Below the pieces are notes generated by a model. That model did not search any database and was not told the origin of the DNA. It was given only the letters and a program-made list of their open reading frames with translations. Shown piece after piece: positions 33,776 to 46,541 of a stretch of DNA of 64,000 nt. Source of the DNA: Gnetum montanum (Eukaryota; Streptophyta; Gnetopsida; Gnetales; Gnetaceae); assembly GCA_015680685.1 (NCBI GenBank), contig MNCI01003839.1, positions 1-64,000 on the forward strand, in the 5' to 3' direction. How positions within the stretch are numbered: position 1 is the stretch's first letter; every line of letters begins with the position of its first letter. The position numbers and the translations under genes were made by a program.

Positions 33776-35640
33776 ATGGATCCAACCCACCAGTGCCACA
33801 AGAATGTCAGGTGGTATACAAGCATCTTGATGAATATGTCCCTGATTTCACATTCATCCTACATTAGGATGAACATCTGCAATGGCAGGACATGGAAAGT
33901 AACATTGTACTACCACTTGACGGATCGGCTCTTCGAATGCTATTTCAAAATCTTGTTAGAATAGGCCTCCAGGACCATGGTGCAAAGTATGTCATGCAGG
34001 ACCATGACTATCAGCACTATCATCCCACTGAGGCCCAATGAGTACAAGATCAGCAGTAGGTAGAACGGTACGAACACATGAAGGGAAAGTAATTAAATAG
34101 CCCCTTATTCTTGCAAGGGCTACAGGACAATGGGGAGCCTATCTTTCATGACTTCCATTTGGCTGAACTTCCTCTAGGGAATTAGCTCCTCCAGTCCATC
34201 ATCCAAAACAAGCAAACAAGTGATCATGACCCCCAGGACGATGGAGGGTCATGCAGGAAAGGTCACAACACAAGCAAAGATGGACAGGATGATCAACGCC
34301 ACTGCCAGAGCAGAGGGGAAGATTGACACCAAGGTGGTGGTGATCCCTCTCCTTATTCCCCATCCTCTCGCTCCCCACTACCTTCATCCAATTTAGACTC
34401 TAATCATAACCATGGTAGGAACGAGCAAGGTGATGGTGGTCGTAAGGACCAAAAGGAACAACATGAGGAGGCACGTGACCAATCGCGCAAGTCTCACCAT
34501 CATGAAAGGAGGGGCAACCAAAATCGTCATAGACACCATGGTGCTTAGCAAGACTATAACTCAGATGAACCATTGATGGCTATTAAGAGTATCCTTCATA
34601 TTTTTGAGGTAGTTCAAATCCCTAGTAGGTACTTGAAGGATAGCTAGATCAGACGCATTGATATGAACAATATCCTCAAGTTTGAAGGGGGATACAATTG
34701 TGATCCACAAATCCACTTGCAAGCATTTCATGATGCTTGCACCCTACAGAATATTGATAATGATTGGTAGAAGCTTAAGTTGTTCCCTCGCACACTTATC
34801 AAGGAAGCAGAAAGTTGGTACTAGTCTTTGGAACCAAAATCAATCAAAAGATGGAGTACGATGCTCGAGATTTTCAATGACAAGTATCAAACATACTCCA
34901 GAGTGGCAAATCTGAGACGTCAGATCCAAGGGTGGAAGCAAGGTAATCATGAACCTTGGATGCAGCCATGAGTAGGTACTATTCATTGCTACATTGGTGC
35001 CCTAGTCATGGCTACTCTCAGCGGGCACAACTTCACCATATCATTGATGGGCTCCACTTTCAAATAAGAAAGACCCTTGGCGTTTATGCCCAGGGATGAT
35101 TATCAGAACTAAAGGCCCATCAACTACAATGCCTCATTGAGCAAGTGGCCAAAGAAGAGGGGGAACTCAGAAAGAAGGAGAGTGCAGAAGAATTTAACTG
35201 AGATCCTTTCCTCAGAAAAAGGGAAGTCCAATTTTGCGAAGATAAGGAGGAATCACCACTGGAAGCAGTGGTGAATCAAAAAACCTTGTCCTTACAAAAG
35301 TTTACATTTGAAATATTGTCAAAGGTTGTTAAGATGTGGAACTCTTTGGATGAAAAAGTTCAAAGTGTGCTAAAAATTGCAAAAGAGTCCAAAGAGAGAG
35401 GTAATGATCGTGATCGGTGTAGGAAGAAGGAAGCTAAACGTGTCCATCATAAGGGTAAGGGAAAATTTGTTGTAGCAGAACAGGTTGCAGACTCTGACAT
35501 AGAGGAAGATAATGAATGTGGCATATGCCAATATGAAAATCCTAAGGGGTGTTGTCCTGTGCTATCACATCTTCAAGAGTCTGGGGTGTACGCATTGAAT
35601 CCTCGTTTGGCACAGAGGCAAACACCTCGAAGGTAGCCTT
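33776..35640 (+). pseudogene. Element E Gag (decayed)
   Basis: Gag of the Athila/Tat type on the plus strand. The N-terminal portion from ATG 33776 is badly broken but includes a His/Glu/Arg-rich stretch (34200-34550). The core has FEGGYNCDPQIHLQAFHDAC near 34683, LKLFPRTLIKEAESWY near 34770 and VANLRRQIQGWKQGNHEPW near 34905. A basic region (KKEAKRVHHKGKGK near 35430) precedes a knuckle-like CGICQYENPKGCC near 35518, in which the zinc-binding His is replaced. Several frameshifts divide it. A long ORF is preserved at 35268-35636. Confidence 0.8.
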
Positions 35641-36349
35641 ACCCACAAGGCAATCCCAAGTAGTTCACCAGCAGCAGCAAGGATATTATCCAAGTGGAAC
35701 GCCACTGCAACCTTATGAACACTTCTAGTAGTGGCAGCACTCACAAGTGTGGGGAATGCCACCTCCAAGGCAACAGTACCCTTACCGATAGCCAAATCCC
35801 TATGGGTACTACGTTCAGCAACCAGTCTCTCCACGGGACTCTTCCAGACATGCCACATTTCAAAATTATTACCACCCCCCAGAATATTTTCGACCACAAT
35901 CTTAATCACCCAGGGGAAAAACCCACATCTCTATTATCCTCCATCACCTTCTCCTGCCACTTCTTCATAATATTGCACTCAGCTACCACCTACTCCACCT
36001 ATGTAGGGGGAACTTCCACCATAGCCACAGCAACGCCACACTACCATGGCTATCAACATACAACTAGCTTCCCAGCTGAGTGGATTGGAAGCCAAGCCAT
36101 GGAAACATCCCTTCTTCCGGCCCACTAATGTACACACACCCTCACACCCACCTGCGACTAGTGCCTCTGAGCCTCAAATAGCCTCCACTATTCCACCACT
36201 CAAGCATCCTTCAAACCCAACATCCTCCAACGTACAAATGGTCATGCTGACACATGCAGTGACTGACTGGATAAAGGCAGGTCACCTTCCCTAGAAATTA
36301 ACTGATCTGGGAAGTCCCCTCATCCATCTTTAGGTGGCAGAAAATGAGC
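35641..36349 (+). pseudogene. Pro/Ser/Thr-rich Gag-protease linker of E
   Basis: Low-complexity coding-like sequence rich in Pro, Ser, Thr and His in two frames; it corresponds to the variable linker between Gag and protease. No motif that identifies a separate function. Confidence 0.5.
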
Positions 36350-37085
36350 CATGTTAAGTCGTTCTGAATTCGGATTCAGTAGTCAATTTGATCTCACATG
36401 ACATGTACAAGAATTGGAACCTACCCTCGTTAAAGCAGACCAACATTAGGCTCGAACTGGCAGACTAGTCCATCATTGTTCCCATGGAAGTGGTGGAGGA
36501 CATTGTGACCATTGTTTATGGGTGGTCCTATCCTACTGATTTCCTTCTCATCTGTGTAGAGAATTGCAAAGGCACCTTCCCAATCATAATGGGAAGAGCC
36601 TGGCTGAGCACGGTGGATGCAAGACTAGGACTCCGAGATCTTTCCCTTGAAATTTCAAAGGAAAACCCTTCTGAAAAGATTGAGAAGAAGTGTGTTCCAT
36701 ACATCGCATACAGTGACTCAGGGTGCAACTATGTGTAGTAGTTATGGTCCGCTAAGTAGACATCCATTTAAGCATGCAGTCGATGTATCGATGAATCACT
36801 AGTTCAACAGTGCCTGTACACAGTAGCCACCAATCAAGAGGGCACCCAGTGGTTGATAGCTGATCCTGCTAATAGCACTATGTGCATGGAACCATCTGAG
36901 GAGCTTGTAGGCATTCACATAGAAAGCATGGACCATTTGGAAGAGGTTCATCAACAAGTGTCCATTGTTAATGATCATGGTCACTGTGGAAAGTTGCAAA
37001 TCCCTGAAAGCTTCAAATAAGAGCCCTTGGAACTCAAACCATTCCGTGGGCTCCACCTAACCAGGGATACCCCCTCATCATCACT
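36350..37085 (+). pseudogene. Element E protease and pre-RT linker
   Basis: Retropepsin-like domain. LNSDSVVNLISHDMYKNWN near 36370 occupies the active-site position (D-S-V instead of D-T/S-G). A VVEDIVTIVYGWSYPTDFL stretch lies near 36490, and FPIIMGRAWLSTVDARLGL near 36570 is the second block. A short ORF at 36484-36738 is intact. Downstream, EPLELKPFRGL near 37025 matches the 'LKPLPxxL' phrase that comes just before RT in Athila elements. RT itself never appears: similarity stops at about 37085. Confidence 0.8.
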
Positions 37086-38499
37086 GAGACAACCTTGTTC
37101 CATCTTTCGCGTCTCCTCCTTTCCACCCTGTCATGGGGGAGGCTGTCACCCATGCTAATCCAAATAGCCACTTATTTTACCTCATTCTTGTCCTCACATG
37201 GATGTTCTATATTTTTACATCTACTTTCACCTCATAATATCGGTAGTGAGTCCACATCATCCACCCATTCATCCACTCCATGGTGTTCCAACTCTTGAAA
37301 ACATGCAACCCCGTTTCACTTAAAAACATTATAATTAATGTGTGACTTGTGTAGTTCCTAGACTCAGGGATGACCCCATGGTTTGAATCAGGTGTGACTT
37401 CAAGGGAAATGCAACATTCGTTGTCCTCTTCTACCTCTTGGGTGACAGGAGTGCACTTATGGATTTCTTTCCACTCCAAATCCTTCTTTGCAAGGAAGCT
37501 CCTTGGCAATTTGACCTTCCATGGTGTGGTCCTCATCAAAAACTCAAAAAAACATGAGGATTCAAAGCACACCCCTTGGTCAAATGCATGCACATAAGTA
37601 TGGGTCTTTGCATGGTGTGGTTCCCACAAAATAAAAGAAAACACAAGAATAACATCTTAACCATGTGGGAATTCAAAGCACACCCCTTAGACCGCCTCTC
37701 ATAGGCCATAAGCACTAGTTATGGGACTCCTTTCATCCCCTCTAACTTGGTCCTATTTCACTTCCTTCCTCTCATGTCTGTTGGACTGGTGGTTCTCTAC
37801 AGGTGCATTCCTGTCCACTTGGGGNGTTGGACTGGTGGTTCTCTACAGGTGCATTCCTGTCCACTTGGGGGATGGACGAGTCTTCGCATGTTGCTGCAAT
37901 GTCACTAAATGCAAATGGTTTTGGGTTTGAACTTTGGCAAAGTTCTATTGGGTCACTTAACCACAACTTCACACAGGGTTTCATGTGACCAATAATTGGA
38001 ATTCCACTCTCACTCCTCTCTCTCCATCCATTTCTCTCCCTAACTTACCTCACTGCTGGTCTTATGTTTTGATCATTCGTCATGATTTCTTTAAACTTCT
38101 CATGTCACACCAGGTTCTCATGGATAGGTGTATGAACTTATGATCACCATCCCTTAGCCCTGGAGCCCATGGACCCTGGTGTTGGGGATATGCAAGGGCT
38201 ACGAAGGCTACCACCTGCTTTGGGGAGGACCTACTTGTGTATTCTCGGTGTTGTTTCTTAGTTTCCCATCTTCTTGGTTGTTGGCGGCTTGTTTCCATGT
38301 TACCCATCACTCGATTTCTTTCCCGCGGAGTTCTTTCTCACCATGTTTTCCTACTTTTGACTCTTTTTCTAGCTCAACCCTCCTTCCTTTTTTCCTTAAC
38401 CATGTTTTGGTCTCTTATGCTCTTCAACCATCCCAATTTGGCGTTTTAAATTCATTTTTTTGGGTCTTTTATGGATTGGTCAACGCTTGTCAATGGGTG
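37086..38499 (+). other. Interval replacing RT-integrase in E; nothing recognised
   Basis: About 1.4 kb where RT, RNase H and integrase would be expected. Both strands have moderate ORFs (for instance 37207-37644 minus) but none has recognisable domains. A direct repeat 'ttcaaagcacacccctt' occurs at about 37560 and 37673. A single N at 37825 is flanked by a 45-bp duplication. Confidence 0.55.
37780..37870. other. 45-bp duplication around a single N (assembly join)
   Basis: 37780-37824 equals 37826-37870, with N at 37825. Confidence 0.8.
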
Positions 38500-38640
38500 C
38501 GACCCCTTGCATATACGGGGCCTCGTATACGCAGCACCCTGCGTATACACAGTCATATATACATGGCCCCATCAATGCAACACCCAATCCCTATATATAG
38601 GCCCACTATGCTTCACATTGTTATCATTTCTCACACAAAT
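38500..38640 (+). promoter_or_regulatory. U3-like internal promoter candidate in E
   Basis: Contains GTATACGCAGC, GTATACACAG and ATATACATGGCCCC phrases like those in the E LTR U3, then a TATA-like CTATATATAGGCCC at about 38593, about 110 bp before an ATG at 38702. Inference: a second promoter for the downstream ORF. Confidence 0.45.
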
Positions 38641-41089
38641 TGGGGGGAGATTTTACCATTTTCTCTACCTAACTCTTCCCTAAGCACCTACATTCTATCG
38701 CATGTCCACATCAACTGATCCTTGCCCTTTTAAGCACCTGGAGGTATGCTCTCAGTCATGGGGGGGTGAAGCCTATGTGTAATTAATTAATTAATTAGTT
38801 AGTTAATTAAGACTTTGCACCTCTAAGGGAAGAAATAAAAATAATCGTTTAAACTTCAACTCATCCCTTGTTATTTTTGGCACAAGGCACGTAAAAGCAC
38901 GTAAAAGCCAGAGCATGTGGAGGGCTCTCATGCAACTAGCCCCCTCCATGAAAGACCTGATGTGGAATCTGTCCATTAGATTCCTGAAGAGAAGATTCCT
39001 AGCAAGAAATTGCAAGGGGATGAGACTCCAGGGATAGCACCATGGCTTGAGGTCACCCTGACTGAAGCTTGTCTTGATGCTATCAAGTTGCGCGAAGTGC
39101 AACGAATGGTCCTCAAAGAGCTAAAATTTGGACCATTCCTCGAGAACGTACCAAAAGATGTGAGGCTCCAATTACAAAAACTCTCTGATGTGGCCAATCA
39201 TCACAACCAATGATGAATGGTACTTAGGAGAGACCTATCTCTTTTAGATGAATCGGCAACTGGGATCTAGAGTAAGGATTAAAGACATCTATGTTTCTTA
39301 CTCTTCAGAGGCAATAGCGCAAGCTCTCGGGTTGCCAGAGACTTGAGCAGATGTGGTAGAGATCCCAAAACAAGTAGACCCTAAGGTAAAAAGGGAGTGG
39401 ATCAAGCCTTGCTATGGGGTAGACCATAAGGAGTTTGGCTCTCTAACCACAACGGAGAGGGTATATTCAAAGATCGCATCTTACCACCTGAATCCAACAG
39501 TAAGACCCAGCAAAATCACGGCCTTCTCTACTCTTGCATGTGCTGCTCTAAGTGGGAAATTCCCAATGAGTCTTCCATAATTACTATTTGTGGAAATTGA
39601 AAAAAGGTTCACCAAAAGCGAAGATGGAAGACGAGCTCTCCCCTTTCCCTACCTAATAAGGAAGTTATGCAAATGGGCAAGGATAGCATGGTACGCCAAT
39701 GATACAATATGACACGTCCCGATTGCCTCATGGCATGAAATGATGAAGGATAGGACTCTAGCCATGACATAGATAGAGGAGGAGTAGCAACCACCTCCAC
39801 CACTTGCACAAGCAACAAGGTCGGGTTCACAAACCATTGCAGAACATATCCACAAAATTCGACAAATGCTCTCGAGCCAACAAGAGCAATCTGGTAGGAC
39901 TGATGGAGAAGAACATCCTTTGGTCTATCGCCCTGCAATCAGCCACCTAGAGCAAGTGGCTTGATTAGTCAGCTTCCTAGAAAGAGAAGGGCCAATGTTC
40001 TCTACCACCCGAACGCAAGTACCAACAAGGACAGATCCTAGTGTTTGGGAGCTAACAGTATCAACCCAACAGCTATTTCTTAAAATCTCTAGGAATGCTG
40101 CTACCTTCTCGGTATGCTTGGAAGATGCTGAAGGGGAAATAGTCTTAGTGATGCAGCACAAAGGATAAGAGATTACAGCTAAAGTGGTTGCTGATACAAT
40201 TGCTACAGCTCTCAATGCATCGGCGGCACCTATACCAAATGTTCATGGACTTTAAGATGTACAAGAATCTGCTGGAACCTCATGTAGCAAGATCAATGCA
40301 ACGCAACATGACAAATTGTTGGACCGACTGGTGGGAATAGGGCAACCGCTTTCGGATGTCTTTGACCTTCCGGACAACATCACTGCAACTCAGTCAGGGC
40401 TGCTCTCGACAAGGGGTAAGAGCCTCATTTTAGAAGGGCAACTTGAAATTGCTCAAGCTGCCTATCAATGCTTGGCAACAGAAGTGGCCTAGTTAAGAAC
40501 CCAACTTGCCGATCCAACTCTCCTCAACCATGAAATCACCAAAGAGGAAGCTTTTTAATAGCTTGAGCTCAAACTTTAGATCATGGAGGTTCATCACCTG
40601 CATAATGTTGGTGCGGAAAATGAACACATGAAAAATTTTATCCACCAAAAGTAGGAAAAACTAGACAGGGTGAATGCTGACGTGAGAAGCTTGGCAGCTG
40701 AGAACTGAAATCTATTCATGGATGAGGTTCGGGCTTTGCGATAAAAATCTACCATCGAAATCATCGCTTGGAAGAATGAGGCCCTAAATTTTAAAAAAGT
40801 CAAGAATCATTATAGGGACCAAGTGGGACTACAAAAGGAAGTAACTAAGAAGCAGATTCAAGTCGCAAGGGCCAAGCTAAACCAAGTGCTCCAGTAGCTC
40901 CAAGAAGTGGGTGAGGTATGGCAACCTATCTTTGATTGGTTGAATGCCTACAATCAAGCTGAAATCTATCTCAAGGAGCTGTAGATTGAAGAAATGATAG
41001 AATATATGGAGCTCGCCAACCTTCCCTATGCAAACCTATCCATGCTCATAGCTGGGAGACCATGGTCCGAATTGAAGAAACAAGTGGTC

Positions 41090-41094
41090 GCCTC
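41090..41094. repeat. Target duplication of element A, left copy
   Basis: GCCTC, repeated exactly at 46537-46541; both lie in the E second ORF. Confidence 0.9.
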
Positions 41095-41800
41095 TGTACT
41101 GACCTAAATCATTAGTGTGAGGCTGGAAGGGAAACAGACACTGAAAGATCGTCGGGTAGCCACAACTGACCCTGCCTTCGCCCGAGGGCAAGCTGGAAAA
41201 GTAAATGAAGGCAAAGTGCCTTGGATGGTCTACACGCAAATCAACCAAGGACTTCCTCGAACTTAAGTTACGGCTAGCGTTGGGGTTATCGTAAACGATA
41301 ACTTAAAACATGTAAATGCACGTAAAATGTAAACATGAGCCGTAAGACATACATGTAAATGTAAGGCGTAAACAAGATGTAAACTAAACTGAACATAAAC
41401 TGAATGTAAGAAAAAATGTAAATAGAACGTAACAATAGAACATGAAATAGAAAATGGAAATAATGTTTGGTTGACAAAACAGAAATAATGTATTCCTTAG
41501 AAAAGATGTGCACCGGTCAAAGTGTAGCTGCATGTAGATGGTAAGTCGAACACCTAGCCCCGGGGTGATGTAACGTGATAATGTGATTATGAATGTGAGA
41601 AATGCTTGGATGCTAATAATTAGGTGTGTCGAGCATCCAAAGATTGTAGGTTCTATTCTCTCTCAGAATTGCCAATCTCTCCCATTTTTTTCCCCCTTGT
41701 TTACGTGAATTGATAGGGTATTTATAGGGTTGGGCTGAGCTGGAGCACGAAATTCAAGAATGGAATCAATGGCTGGGAGATGAGAGGAAAGCAGATATAG
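41095..41800 (-). repeat. 3' LTR of element A, U3 end deleted
   Basis: Parallel to 45027-45580, including 'gtgcaccggtcaaag' and the repeated 'gtaaac/cgtaa' tract (41300-41430). A TATA-like box reads ACCCTATAAATACCC on the minus strand near 41716-41730. The U3 start is missing: the sequence switches to protease-coding at about 41800. Confidence 0.8.
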
Positions 41801-44640
41801 TGACTTTCCCTCGTTTGGGGTTGACTTTAAATGCATCATCACGAAAGGCTAAGGTTGTTCAACCCAATTCTTATGGTGTGGGAGGCAACATTGTTGCACG
41901 GATGGATGCCTCATTTGCAGGGATATCCTCCATAATAGGAATTGAGGCTAAGACTTGGGCCAATGCTTGGTAGTGAGCAAGTGAGGTCCTGACCAGGTCG
42001 TATAAGCTAAATGTTGTGTTCTTTTTCTTGAGCATTTACTTTACCTAGGTTAGTGCAGCTACGAAGTCCTTATCATTAGCCGTTGTGTTGGCTTTGACTT
42101 CCTCTGTGAAGCTTGAGAGACAGACCTCTCAAGAGGGGGACTTAGGCTTGATTTTCTTGGGGGTAGGGGCCCTAGTGTTCAGTTTTTGTTTGCTAGTTGT
42201 GGCCTTTGCTTCAGCCATGGGAGTTGCGTGGTACTCGTTTGTCCTCTTGGGTTCCCATTTGGTGGGCCTACCCGGGTTGCTAGTGGGGTCAACCCTTGAA
42301 GGAGGAGAGATTGAGATGTTGCCCACTATTGGGCTTCAAGTAGGTGAGGGGCCATCTCATTGTGGCACTCTTATGTTGAAAGGTTTCTTAGTTGTTTTTG
42401 TTGTTGCGTCATGCCAGTTTAATGTCTTAGCGAATGAGTCATGTCAGTTTAATGTCTTAGCGGATGATGTCTGTGGAGCCTTGACCACAAAGGGTGTTGT
42501 GGATGCCTAGGGTGGCACCTTGATAACAAAGGGAGGCCTCTTATTTGTGGGGCCTGGGGGAATCCTTGCCTTGCTAGGAGGCACACAGATCACAAAAGGT
42601 TTTTGCACAGGTTTGGAATTGCCACCTATGCTAATTGCGTGTATGACATAGGAGGCATCGTCTGCGTTGGATTGACTTGTCGTGTCAATCACTATTTGGC
42701 CTTGTTTTATCATTCCCTGTAGGTCATCTTGCAAGGCATGATAGTTGTCTATACTGTGACTAGCCATTTGATGGTAATAACAGTATTGGTCCAATTTAAA
42801 ATGTTGTGGGACCGGGGGCTCATTTGGTACTACTAAGGTGGGGTTCCTTAGTAGCTCGCAGTACCTGTCATGCTTTTGGTGGGTAATCTCCGATACATTT
42901 TTGTGTTGGATTTGCCCAACTTTCAAGAGTTGCTCCAATAGTTGAGAGGGTTGCATCGATAGTGGTGTATACTTTGATCGGTCCTTGCGCTGAAACTTGG
43001 GCCTTAGGGTGGCTCGTGTCGATGTAGGTGAGCTGGTGCCAAAGTTGGAAGCTTTGTTAGCTAGGGCTTCAGGTTGCTTAGCTTTTGGGCACCAGTTGGT
43101 TGCTTTTGTAATTGCGGCTATTGTTGCCTCGATTGTATTTTCCTTGTGAGTATGTTGGATTTTGTAGACCACATAAGATGGGTCATTACTAGCTTGCGCT
43201 GCTTCCTCTATGTCCTTAATTTGTATGAATGCCTAACTCAAAGTATAGGGTTTTAGATAATAAAGCTTCGATTTAATGAAGTCATTTTTGGCTGCCCTAA
43301 GGATGGTAAGCATATATGTTTTAGGAATAGGTTCATGAAGTTCATTCAAGGTGGCACTCCATCTTTGGATAAATTTCTATGCTGGCTCTAAAGTCGCTTG
43401 TTTAATTTGAATCAAGCTATCTAATGTGGCTTCAGGTTTTAGATTGTATTTGAAACGAGTGACAAACTAGTGCAACAAATCCTCTAGAGAAGATATAGAG
43501 CTATGGGGTAAGGCTCAGTACTAGTCTAAGATTTTTCCTATTAAGGACATAGCAAACACACGTAGAATTACATGGGGCCATGCCTAAAGCAAAAGACTTT
43601 CGGTTCAGAATGTCACTAGGTGGGCATTTGGGTCTCCCTCTCCATTGTACTTAGTCAATTGAGGTAATGAGACTCCCTTTGGCAAGGTTAAGGGTGGAAT
43701 TGAGGGGTCAATTGGGTCATCTTGATAGAAAACTAGTACCTTGACTTCCTCATTGTTCAAATTTTTAAGGCATTTTAGTTCCTCCGCCAAGGAGTGCATC
43801 ATTTTTTGTGTGTCTGCCCATTCTTGGGCGGTAGGCAAACTAGTGGATTGAGCGGATTATGGATGATAATGATTTAATTATTGCATTATTTATGGGTAGT
43901 GAGGTTGTTGGGCTAACGTTTGTTGTGGTGGGATGATATTCAGAACTGAGACTATCGGTGGAGCCCATTGCCTAATCATAGGTTGTGAAGTAATACTTTG
44001 AACATGTTGGGTTGGAGTAATCAATGGTGCTCCATGGATATGAACCTAAGGTATGTAATGGATGGATATGTACCTAAGATATGCTCTGTGGATGATGGCA
44101 TTCCAATTACTTGAGGTTGAAAGATTAACTCTACATTGATTTGGGGGGGAAGTTGTTGGGACTGTACTTGTGGAGAAATGATGGAAGTAGATGCTTCAGA
44201 GTGAATATTATTGGGTACGAAGAAGATAGGAATGGAAGTAAGTACCTCTTGTCAGGAAACTAGTGCTCGAGTGTTTGCGGATGAAGGAGGAAGCACAGTT
44301 TCTTCCAGGAAAGGGTGGAACAATGAGTTTATGCAGGCATGGGGACTAATAGTATGGTATGATTTTCCATGTTCAGATTCGGCTGCAAAGTCATCTTCTT
44401 CATCTTGAGGCTCTATGGGAGGTAGGTGTAAGGCTTGACTTCTAGCCATGAGAAGTTGAGATATGAGTCTATGATGGTGTTCAGAGAGTGGGATTATGTC
44501 AAATGCTGAAGGGATGAACTCACGTCCTTCTTTGTGGTTAAATTCATATTCTCTCTTTGCTTTCCTTTCTATACGGTCGATAGATAAGTTCACTTGGATT
44601 TTGACGTAGATGAAGTTATACTGTTCAGGTGTAAGAGTTG
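41801..44640 (-). pseudogene. Element A Gag and protease start (decayed)
   Basis: Minus strand. The N-terminal block (VNLSIDRIERKAKREYEFN, then FIPSAFDIIPL near 44490) is well kept. A Gag core follows from 43838: FYQDDPIDPSIPPLTLPKGV, YNGEGDPNAHLVTF, SISSLEDLL, KNDFIKSKLYYL. The longest clean ORF (43172-42507, 221 residues) covers the basic region and a knuckle YCYYHQMASHSIDNYH, in which the final Cys has become Tyr. Pro/Lys-rich tail follows with two copies of an AKTLNWHD-like peptide near 42420. Protease sequence starts near 41880 but its active site is lost in the deletion. Confidence 0.82.
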
Positions 44641-45003
44641 CATGAGTAGGGCCTTTTCCCTATACCCTGAGCAACTAGCGTGTAGGGCCTTGAGGATTTA
44701 TGTGTTCAATAACAGTTATGGATTTCGTAGCAGTCACAGGGTTTGAAGTTTCAGCGATTGGTAGTGTTACTAGGTTGATTTGGAAGGATTCCATGATGAA
44801 CATGAGTAGATTGGGCTAGATGAATGGAGTTAGATTGCAAGCAGTTACAGCGTGACCATGACACAAACACAATGTGACCAAACTAATCAAACCAAACCAA
44901 TAGGATAAGCTCAGCGTGACCAACAGGGACAGGAGACTCATAGGGTAAGACGAAAAAGTTTTGACAGGTGGCGTGATCAACATTTTAACAATGGCAAATT
45001 CAG

Positions 45004-45021
45004 GCCCTTCTTCTAGCGCCA
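45004..45021 (-). promoter_or_regulatory. PBS-like 19-mer, element A
   Basis: Minus strand TGGCGCTAGAAGAAGGGC, six bases after the LTR end at 45027; one difference from the family consensus. Confidence 0.7.
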
Positions 45022-45026
45022 AAAAC

Positions 45027-46536
45027 TGTACTAACCTATATCGTCAATGTGAGGTTCAAAAGGAAAAAGACATTAGCTGACCCTACCTTCGCCCGAGGGC
45101 AAGCTAGAAAAGTAAACGAAGGCAAGGTGCCTTGGATGGTCTGCACGCAAATCAACCAAGGACTTCCTCAAACTTAAGCTATGGCTAGCACTGGGGTTAT
45201 CGTAAACGATGTCTTAAAATGTGTAAATGCACATAAAATATAAACATAAGCCGTAAGACGTAAATGTAAATGTAAGGTGTAAACAAGATGTAAACTAAAC
45301 TGAACATGTAAACTGAACGTAAACTGAATGTAAGAAAAAATGTAAACAGAATGTAAAAATAGAACATGAAACAGAAAATGGAAATAATTTTTGGTTGGCA
45401 AAAAAAAAATAATGTATTGCTTAGACAAGATGTGCACCAGTCAAAGCGTAGCTGCATGTAGATGGTAGGTCGAACGCCTAGCCTCGAGGTGATGTAATGT
45501 GATAATGTGATGATGAATGTGAGAAATGCTTGGATGCCAATAGTCAGGTGTGTTGAGTGCCCAAAGATGCGAGAGTTGGATGTGTGTTGGATAGTTGTGC
45601 ACAAGTTGGATTTCTGTTGGATAGTTGTGCATGAGTTGGATGCATGTTAGCGAGAGTTGGATGTGTGTTGGATATTTGTGCACAAGTTGGATTTGTGTCA
45701 GATAGTTATGCACGAGTTGGATGCATGTTGGCAAGAGTTAGATGTGTGTTGGATAGTTTTGCACGAGTTGGATTTGTGTTGGATAGTTGTGCATGAGTTG
45801 GATGCATGTTGGCGAGAGTTGGATGTGTGTTGGATAGTTGTGCATGAGTTGGATTTGTGTTGGCAAGCTACATTCTTTACCAGGTACATTGCATTTTACA
45901 ATTTATGGGCTATTCAAGCCCATGAAAGTACATTTAATTTAGACATGAGTGCCTGACTATCCCACAAATGAAGATTTACAATGAAATGTACAAGGAAAAT
46001 TCAACCCTTCTTGCTTGAAACTTCTTTGTCCCTGAGTTTTCTTGAATTTTCTAGAAGTTGAGAATTTTCTAGAATTTTCTGAAATTTTCTGGAAGCTGGT
46101 CATGCTAGACTCATGCTGCCAACGTGACCTGGGCGTCAGTGAAAAAAATGAACATTTTTGGAGCTGAAATCTAAAGTTCTGGAGGCTGAAACTTGGAGAA
46201 ATCATTAATGGACCTTAACGGTGACTTATCCCTTCAAAATTAGACCATTTTGATGCTGTTTTGAGGATGTTTTGAGCCTGTTTTGAGGCTCTGAGAGTTG
46301 GTCACGCTGGACTCATGTTGCATCTTGACACTTTTAGATTTGGACTATTTTGACTTGATTTTGAAGCTATTGGAGTTGCTCATGCTGAGGGCAAGCTAGC
46401 TTGATAGTGTGAGCAAGCTAGCTTGGGCAAGCTGGGGGTGAGCTCCTTGCCTTACTCAAATTTTACCTCCTGAATGCTTGAAAGGGCTTGAGTTGTTCTT
46501 ATTTCAAAGTGTTAGGCCAAAATTATTGGTGTTTTA
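45027..46536 (-). repeat. 5' LTR of element A
   Basis: About 1.5 kb. Minus orientation starts TAAAACACC at 46536 and ends in AGTACA at 45027. Contains an 81-bp tandem array (45571-45865) absent from the shortened 3' LTR. Confidence 0.85.
45571..45865. repeat. 81-bp tandem array in A 5' LTR
   Basis: Units start at 45571, 45652, 45733 and 45814 (3.6 copies). Each is made of roughly 27-bp subrepeats of 'ttggatgtgtgttggatagttgtgca'-type sequence. Since 81 is a multiple of three, both strands stay open by chance. Confidence 0.9.
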
Positions 46537-46541
46537 GCCTC
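46537..46541. repeat. Target duplication of element A, right copy
   Basis: GCCTC, identical to 41090-41094. Confidence 0.9.

Larger units (their letters stand above)
41095..46536 (-). mobile_element. Gag-only LTR element A
   Basis: 5.4 kb, minus strand. 5' LTR 45027-46536, PBS-like 19-mer, Gag, the beginning of protease, then a deletion into the 3' LTR (41095-about 41800). Exact 5-bp target duplication GCCTC. No RT or integrase. LTR U5 end (TGTACT inward) matches element B. The joining of protease directly to the middle of the 3' LTR indicates an internal deletion of the element's 3' half. Confidence 0.88.

Noticed and set aside
37207-37644. 145-residue minus-strand ORF in element E
   Set aside because: No domain, no homologue in the window, opposite to the element's coding strand, and probably chance in the noncoding interval.
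39353-41094. E second ORF as an envelope gene
   Set aside because: It occupies an env-like position, but I see no signal peptide, transmembrane segment or glycosylation-rich ectodomain; a coiled coil alone is not sufficient.
45657-45956. Plus-strand ORF with a repeated CWIVVHELD-like peptide
   Set aside because: It is a by-product of the 81-bp LTR array; both strands are open because the period is divisible by three.
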